A DNA stretch of 46,899 nucleotides, taken from Legionellaceae bacterium (lineage in GTDB: Bacteria; Pseudomonadota; Gammaproteobacteria; Legionellales; Legionellaceae). Location: contig JAUYSP010000019.1 of NCBI GenBank assembly GCA_030696305.1, forward strand, positions 1-46,899, given 5' to 3'. Of the stretch, positions 42,059-46,899 are shown piece after piece (within the stretch, counting starts at the first letter, position 1; each line of letters begins with the position of its first letter). The position numbers were made by a program, and so were the translations under genes. A model generated the notes under the pieces. That model saw nothing but the letters and a program-made list of their open reading frames with translations. It was not told the DNA's origin and did not search any database.

Positions 42059-42939
42059 GATTTAATTTTGTCCGCAAAACATACTAATTGGTTGGTTTTT
42101 TTCATGCTTGCAAAGATCACGGGTACATCGAATCCTTGTCGATTGGAAAAATTTGGCGACTCCTGGATAACTGATGCGCTCATTGAGTTTTTTTCTAGTT
42201 GATTGATCAAAAAATTACGCATCGATATTCCTGCGCCACTGCCAATGTGATATGTTTGTCCGCTTAAACCTTGTTCGGCAATCAAAAGAAGTTGCTGAGC
42301 AGCATCATAGATAGATATATAATCTCTAATGGCATCTAAAGACCCAATGTTGATTGAAGATCTCCTGTTGCCCTTTAATTCTTCAATTTGTTTTTGTATC
42401 CTACCAGCAAACAATCTCTCCGAGATTCCTGGGCCAAACAGATTGAAAATACGTGCACAAACAACATCAATATTGCGTGAGGCATACAGCCCTAAAAGTT
42501 GAGTCTGCCATGCTTTACTAACTCCATAAACGGAGACGGGTTGCAATGTTTGCTCTTCATTTATTGGGTTTTCTTCAGGTTTTATAATGCCATACTCTGC
42601 AGCTGAACCAATTAAAATAAGACGAGTATGTGCTTTTCTACGCTCGATTAGATCGAGCATATGATTTGCTGGAGCAACATTCAAAAGATATGCTTCAGTG
42701 ATATTATTTGTAAAAGAGGCGCCTAAGTGCAAAATTAAATCAGGTGTTGTCAAATCCAATATGGACGTGAGCTGTTCAGGGTGACGAAAATCACAAATAA
42801 ATTGAGTCGAATCATTATCAACAGATACATTTTCTCTTGATGTTGTGGTGAAAATTCGATAATTGCCTTGTTTTTTTAATTCGGCAATCACAGCTCGACC
42901 AAGAGCCCCATTTGCACCCGTGACTAGAGTATTGATCAC
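42055..42939 (-). CDS. NAD-dependent nucleotide-sugar reductase/epimerase (SDR)
   Basis: 294 residues starting at GTG 42939, overlapping the nucleotidyltransferase stop by 4 bp. G-A-N-G-A-L-G (8-14), I-G-S-A-A-E-Y-G (110-117) and Y-G-V-S-K (138-142) are intact. R-I-F-N-L-F-G-P-G and the C-terminal layout resemble GDP-4-keto-6-deoxymannose reductases (Rmd) as well as other 4-ketosugar reductases. A substrate made by Gmd or by the LegB-like dehydratase upstream is possible. Part of the 44.7-40.4 kb operon. Confidence 0.8.
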   Translation of the reverse strand: MINTLVTGANGALGRAVIAELKKQGNYRIFTTTSRENVSVDNDSTQFICDFRHPEQLTSILDLTTPDLILHLGASFTNNITEAYLLNVAPANHMLDLIERRKAHTRLILIGSAAEYGIIKPEENPINEEQTLQPVSVYGVSKAWQTQLLGLYASRNIDVVCARIFNLFGPGISERLFAGRIQKQIEELKGNRRSSINIGSLDAIRDYISIYDAAQQLLLIAEQGLSGQTYHIGSGAGISMRNFLINQLEKNSMSASVIQESPNFSNRQGFDVPVIFASMKKTNQLVCFADKIKS

Positions 42940-43679
42940 AATGCAATTTCCAATTGTTCTAATTGTTCCAAAATTCCTAATTGATTGAATATTTTGATAA
43001 AATTGTCGTCTGCGTATTGATAGTCATCTGGTCGACCTATGTCAAGCCAATAGCCCGAAAATGGAACAATATTAGTTTGCTGTCCTGTTTTTAGGCCATC
43101 AATCATCAAGTCGTCAAAACCGTAGGGTAAGTTTGGCTGTAAATTTTTTATGACTAAACGATTCATACAGTAGATGCCCATACTGACATCAAAATCATAT
43201 GCTGGTTTTTCTTCAAAAGCATTGAGACAGCCAGCATGGTCATATTGTAAGACGCCAAAATCAATTTTTACTTGTCTTGTAAACGCCGAAACTGTTACTA
43301 GATTTTGATTTTTGACATGAGTTTCGAAAAAGACGCGATAATCAAGATTACATAAAATATCTCCATTCATAACAAGAAAATTTTCCGGAAGATCTTTGAT
43401 TAAAGTTAAAGGTCCAATAGTACCTAATTCTGTTTTTTCCAGTGAGTAGTCAAGTTTAATGCCAAAGCGTGACCCATCTCCAAAAAAAGACATAATAAGG
43501 TGCGACAAATGGTTAACAGCAAGGGTAACATGGTTAAATCCTGATTTTGCTAACTGCAACAACACAATTTCTAGAATGGAATACTTGCCTCCAATAGGGA
43601 CTAATGGCTTAGGGATAAGCGTTGTGTATGGTCGTAATCGAGTTCCTTTTCCACCGGCTAAAATAATTGCTCGCATCAT
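42936..43679 (-). CDS. Sugar-1-phosphate nucleotidyltransferase
   Basis: 247 residues. L-A-G-G-K-G-T-R-L-R-P-Y-T (7-19) and I-P-K-P-L-V-P-I-G-G form the nucleotide-binding loop; N-G-D-I-L holds the metal-binding Asp, E-E-K-P and D-I-G-R-P-D-D-Y follow. Size and motifs fit the short NTP_transferase group, which includes HddC, RfbF and Man-1-P guanylyltransferase-like proteins; the base preference cannot be set. It starts 15 bp after the LegB-like gene and probably activates the sugar used by the downstream GtrB-like enzyme. Confidence 0.87.
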   Translation of the reverse strand: MMRAIILAGGKGTRLRPYTTLIPKPLVPIGGKYSILEIVLLQLAKSGFNHVTLAVNHLSHLIMSFFGDGSRFGIKLDYSLEKTELGTIGPLTLIKDLPENFLVMNGDILCNLDYRVFFETHVKNQNLVTVSAFTRQVKIDFGVLQYDHAGCLNAFEEKPAYDFDVSMGIYCMNRLVIKNLQPNLPYGFDDLMIDGLKTGQQTNIVPFSGYWLDIGRPDDYQYADDNFIKIFNQLGILEQLEQLEIAL

Positions 43680-43694
43680 GCTTACCTATTTAGT

Positions 43695-44693
43695 TTATAT
43701 GTTATACACCCAAGCTTTATATTTTAGAATATTTTCTGTTTTTTTGAACCAAGAAATAGTCTCTCTAAGCCCAGATTCAAGATCATAAGAAGGTTGCCAG
43801 TTGGTTAGAGTTGATATTTTTTTATTATCGCCTACTAATCGAAATACTTCAGAAGTCTCGGGTCTGAGTCTTTGTTCGTCAGTGATAATAGAGGCTAGAG
43901 GATTGATTTGGGAAATAAGTTGTTGTGCCACCTCATGGATAGTATATTCCTTCCCAGTTGCGATATTGACCTCTTCACCAATTGCTGAATCAGCTTCAGC
44001 GAGAGCGATAAAGCCTTGAGCTGTGTCTTCAACATAGTTAAAATCTCTTGTGGTTGAGGTGCAACCAAGTTTTAAAATTTTCTGACCTGTTAATAATTGT
44101 GTCATCACAGTAGGTATCACGGCTCTTGCGGACTGTCGAGGTCCATAGGTATTAAAGGGGCGAGCAATAACAACTGGAGTTTGAAATGAATGATAAAATG
44201 ATTTAGCTAAGCAATCAGACGCAATTTTAGTTGCGCTATAAGGGGACTGGGCTTGGTATGGATGCTTTTCATCGATGGGCGTATATTGTGCAGTTCCATA
44301 GACTTCGGAAGTTGACGTAATAATGATTCGCTCAGTGTTATATGCACGCGCACCCTGCAACACATTTAATGTTCCTTTGATATTTGTATCTAAATAAGAG
44401 TCCGGAGAATGATATGAAAAAGGGATAGCGATTAATGCGGCTAAGTGAAAGACCACATCACAGCCAAGCATTGCTTGAGAAACACCATTAGGATCGCGGA
44501 TATCACCCATAAAAATATCGAGATTAGCTAATTTTTCTTTGGGTAATGTATCAAGCCATCCCCAACTATTAAATGAGTTATAATAAACAAAAGCACGAAC
44601 ATCGTACTCATTTTTTAGTAAAGCCTCGACAAGATGGCTGCCAATAAATCCATCTGCACCTGTGACTAAAATTTTTTTCCCTTTTAGTTTCAT
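43695..44693 (-). CDS. LegB-like NAD-dependent 4,6-dehydratase (SDR)
   Basis: 332 residues; AGGA upstream of ATG 44693. It opens G-A-D-G-F-I-G-S-H-L with Y-Y-N-S-F-N-S-W-G-W-L-D near residue 40, a hallmark of LegB-type nucleotide-sugar dehydratases. T-S-E-V-Y-G and Y-S-A-T-K hold the active site, R-P-F-N-T-Y-G-P-R and T-S-T-T-R-D-F-N-Y-V-E-D-T follow. LegB acts in legionaminic-acid synthesis, but related enzymes occur in other pathways, and no NeuB-like condensing enzyme is visible here, so the end product is open. First gene of the minus-strand operon. Confidence 0.85.
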   Translation of the reverse strand: MKLKGKKILVTGADGFIGSHLVEALLKNEYDVRAFVYYNSFNSWGWLDTLPKEKLANLDIFMGDIRDPNGVSQAMLGCDVVFHLAALIAIPFSYHSPDSYLDTNIKGTLNVLQGARAYNTERIIITSTSEVYGTAQYTPIDEKHPYQAQSPYSATKIASDCLAKSFYHSFQTPVVIARPFNTYGPRQSARAVIPTVMTQLLTGQKILKLGCTSTTRDFNYVEDTAQGFIALAEADSAIGEEVNIATGKEYTIHEVAQQLISQINPLASIITDEQRLRPETSEVFRLVGDNKKISTLTNWQPSYDLESGLRETISWFKKTENILKYKAWVYNI

Positions 44694-45312
44694 CGTTTCA
44701 TCCTAATAACAACTTGAGCCTGCAGTGAATCTATATCAGTGTACCATTGTATTTTTTTAATAATGTATTTTGAAAAACGTGCAAATCTAATAGATTGGAA
44801 CCGATAATATTAACCTTGGGGTAAGTAATAACCCTAATTTAGTAATCATGCGCTTTGACTTTAAAACAGATGCAGAATATACGTTAGTAATAATTTCGAT
44901 TCTAAAAATTAATAAATTTTGAATAATATATAGCAAACGATAATAATTTGCTAGCGTCAGTTTGGTGAAAAGAACTAAGGCAATTATTGAACAATTTAGC
45001 ACTTGTTTTTAGTCAAATAGGTTCTATGCTTCTACTGCTTTGAATTTAGAATTATCTGGCATTCTTTCATAAAAGCAAATTAGTTATGAGTAAATATTTT
45101 ACTATACTATTACATTGGATTTTAAATAATTTGACAAAACCATAGTTAGCGAGTTAGTTTATATTCAGAAACGCATCATTAGTGCTTCCTAGTTTTGGTA
45201 TAAATAATTAAGCGGTTGTTGAAGCTTTTACTGTTAATTCTAGAAGATGCTTAAAATTTATTTCCCTGCTGAATGAGTGACAGAATTGATGAATAATGTT
45301 AACGGTGTATGT
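44694..45312. other. Long AT-rich intergenic region between divergent genes
   Basis: About 619 bp with no supported gene. It should contain promoters for the minus-strand operon and the plus-strand methyltransferase; a TTGACA at 45131-45136 has no good -10 at 16-18 nt. A 71-codon hydrophobic frame on the minus strand (44787-45002) has no ribosome binding site and looks like chance in AT-rich DNA. Confidence 0.55.
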
Positions 45313-46155
45313 ATGAGTAATAGACAAGTATTTTGTACGGTGTGTAATGAAGCGCAATCAAAGTTTATATTGTATTCTGATGCCCCTATTTTAGCATGTG
45401 AGGCTTGCAGTCATGTTTTTACCGATACCTTCTCTCTTGTAGAAGAAGACTATGGTCCGGAATATTATGAGAAAACGCATAAGAAATGGTTTGACAACCC
45501 GGATACCAAGTTCTTTGGAAAGTTATTCAAATTGTTTCCTAAAGAAACGAGATCTGTTTTAGATGTCGGATGTGGTAACGGTAATTTTTTACGCTATTTA
45601 GAAAAAAAATCGGTAGCTATTGATCGTCTCGTGGGGATTGATCTTCGCCACAATAATTCGACAAATAGAATTCAGTATATCAATGGTGAGTTAAAGGAAA
45701 TGGTGGGCAATGAGCAATTTGATGTGGTTATTAGTTTGGCAGTTATTGAGCATGTCGCAGATCCGATAGAATTTGCTCTAGGATTATCTAAAAAATGCAA
45801 GCCTGGTGGTCATATTATAGTCATGACTGTAGCTAGTGATAGCTTAATATATGCTATTGCTAGAGCTGCCTATAAAGTAGGTTTGGTAACCCCAGCAAAG
45901 CGATTATATTCCGCTCATCATTTACAACATTTCACTAAAAAATCCCTTCAAACTACTTTAGAAACGTCGGGTCTAACAATTACAAAAAAATTCCTACACA
46001 CCCCTCCTCTTAAGGCTGTAGACGTGCCAATGGGAGGGTGGATTAAACAAAAAATCTTTTATATTGGGCTTATTACTTGCTATTTTTTCCAGGCTTTTTT
46101 AGGGAAGCAGTACTTACAAACACAAATATATACAAAGTCTAAATTAGAAAATTAA
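45313..46155 (+). CDS. SAM-dependent methyltransferase with N-terminal zinc ribbon
   Basis: 280 residues from ATG 45313, which begins just before the zinc ribbon; upstream in-frame GTG 45277 or ATG 45289 are possible and no start has a clear ribosome binding site. C-T-V-C then C-E-A-C give a Cys4 site, G-P-E-Y-Y-E-K-T-H-K-K-W is typical of this group, then V-L-D-V-G-C-G-N-G-N-F (motif I), V-G-I-D-L, and F-D-V-V-I-S-L-A-V-I-E-H-V. It is related in layout to the 39111 gene. Probably a sugar methyltransferase. Confidence 0.82.
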   Translation: MSNRQVFCTVCNEAQSKFILYSDAPILACEACSHVFTDTFSLVEEDYGPEYYEKTHKKWFDNPDTKFFGKLFKLFPKETRSVLDVGCGNGNFLRYLEKKSVAIDRLVGIDLRHNNSTNRIQYINGELKEMVGNEQFDVVISLAVIEHVADPIEFALGLSKKCKPGGHIIVMTVASDSLIYAIARAAYKVGLVTPAKRLYSAHHLQHFTKKSLQTTLETSGLTITKKFLHTPPLKAVDVPMGGWIKQKIFYIGLITCYFFQAFLGKQYLQTQIYTKSKLEN

Positions 46156-46293
46156 ATTGCCTGTATCTTCTTAGAAAGGTGTATTCTGATAACCTGATAC
46201 GATTCTTTATCTAATGCTATAGAAAAATTATAATTAAGATTATATACAGAATTTCGTCACACTGAGTTAATTACCCAATATAAATTTGGAAAA

Positions 46294-46899
46294 ATGATGA
46301 GTCAGATTTATAAATTATTTGAAAAACATGCAGAAGCAAAAGATTATTATTTGCAGTTTATAAAAAGCATGCTGTTTATTCGGTCAAGTATACTGAGGTG
46401 CCATTATCAAAATTTACCTACGATGCTGCTTTTATATATTTCAGCTATTGTGATATGTCTCACTTGGCATGCGGGCATTAAGCTGGGACTTGACGCAAAT
46501 CAAGTATCTTTTAGATATTATCTATACGCGATACCAATAGCTCTATCACGCATATTAGGAAATGTTAATGACTATACTCCTTTTAACGAATTAGGGGCGC
46601 TTTTTAATCACTCAGCTGGTGATTTAAATACATTAATAAAGCATGCTTTAACAATTAAACCTTTATCAAACGCGAAGCCCCTGTACTTTATATCTGGTGA
46701 TGATAAAGGGCTGGCAGATATTACTAGTTTGGCCTTCAGTATTTTTGGCCTAAAGCAGCAGAGCCTATATCATAATTTCTTTTTTATATTATCTTCAAGT
46801 GCCTTAATCTTTGCGCTTCAATTCTATAAGTCTTTCGAAAAGTGTTTGGTTTTATTTGTTATTTTAATATCATTATATGTTTGTATTTATACTTTTTCT
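46294..46899 (+). CDS. Membrane protein, 3' partial
   Basis: The frame opens at ATG 46294 (ATG 46297 is the alternative; GGAAAA upstream) and stays open to the window edge for 202 codons, so it is a gene cut by the boundary. A hydrophilic N-terminus with K-H-A-E-A-K-D-Y-Y precedes hydrophobic segments at about 47-65 and, in the last 60 residues, two more. The loop between has N-D-Y-T-P-F-N-E-L-G and Y-F-I-S-G-D-D-K-G. This organisation resembles GT-C or polymerase-like membrane proteins of glycan loci, but no family can be named from the fragment. Confidence 0.65.
   Translation, partial: MMSQIYKLFEKHAEAKDYYLQFIKSMLFIRSSILRCHYQNLPTMLLLYISAIVICLTWHAGIKLGLDANQVSFRYYLYAIPIALSRILGNVNDYTPFNELGALFNHSAGDLNTLIKHALTIKPLSNAKPLYFISGDDKGLADITSLAFSIFGLKQQSLYHNFFFILSSSALIFALQFYKSFEKCLVLFVILISLYVCIYTFS

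Noticed and set aside
44787-45002. 71-codon minus-strand frame in the long intergenic gap
   Set aside because: Low-complexity hydrophobic translation, AT-rich, no ribosome binding site, no recognisable family.
1-46899. tRNA, rRNA, integrase or transposase genes marking an island edge
   Set aside because: None was recognised on either strand by reading; a tRNAscan or profile search could still find a weak case.

Overview
The window reads as bacterial chromosome from a low-GC Gammaproteobacterium, probably of the Legionellales/Coxiella side. This placement is inferred from gene style, a short-form ABC polysaccharide exporter and dispersed palindromic repeats; no rRNA, tRNA or taxonomic marker gene is present. 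Nearly everything between 1.5 kb and the right edge is a surface-polysaccharide (O-antigen or similar) island.

Layout. (1) 2-3989: the 3' part of a threonine-rich collagen-like protein (12 in-phase 45-bp repeats), followed by a TPR-bearing GT2 glycosyltransferase and a PIG-V-like membrane mannosyltransferase. (2) 3954-8956: gmd (minus), a GT4 glycosyltransferase (plus), and a minus-strand AlgI/AlgJ-like O-acetylation pair. (3) 9207-25838: a tightly packed plus-strand operon with sugar-nucleotide SDR enzymes, a nucleotidyltransferase-kinase fusion in the order opposite to HldE, a Gfo/Idh/MocA oxidoreductase, a UDP-sugar dehydrogenase homologue that lacks the usual catalytic cysteine, an SDR with a destroyed YxxxK motif, two methyltransferases, a pair of related proteins of unknown function flanking a pyruvate-dehydrogenase-E1-like alpha/beta pair, a putative GT-B protein, and the Wzm/Wzt exporter. 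(4) 25996-26880: an RmlD-like reductase behind a palindromic repeat. (5) 27235-40007: visibly more AT-rich DNA with a GT2-SDR fusion, three small unknown membrane proteins, a second E1 alpha/beta pair, a flippase-like membrane protein, a GT-C protein, a YfhO-like protein carrying two FN3-like domains, and a methyltransferase. (6) 44693-40417 (minus): five genes (LegB-like dehydratase, nucleotidyltransferase, SDR reductase/epimerase, GtrB-like GT2, methyltransferase). (7) The right end: a zinc-ribbon methyltransferase and the start of another membrane protein that runs off the window.

How it may work together (inference). Sugar nucleotides are activated, dehydrated, reduced and methylated by the soluble enzymes. 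The two E1-like pairs, with no E2 or E3 genes nearby, look like carbon-chain-attaching enzymes for branched sugars rather than central metabolism; AviB1/AviB2 of avilamycin biosynthesis are a known precedent. Polymer is exported by Wzm/Wzt. The 27-39 kb block looks like a second, polyprenyl-phosphate-linked route that decorates the glycan on the outer face of the inner membrane.

The window also carries a small family of palindromic elements. One copy lies in frame inside the PIG-V-like gene, and a different repeat lies in frame inside the dehydrogenase-like gene.
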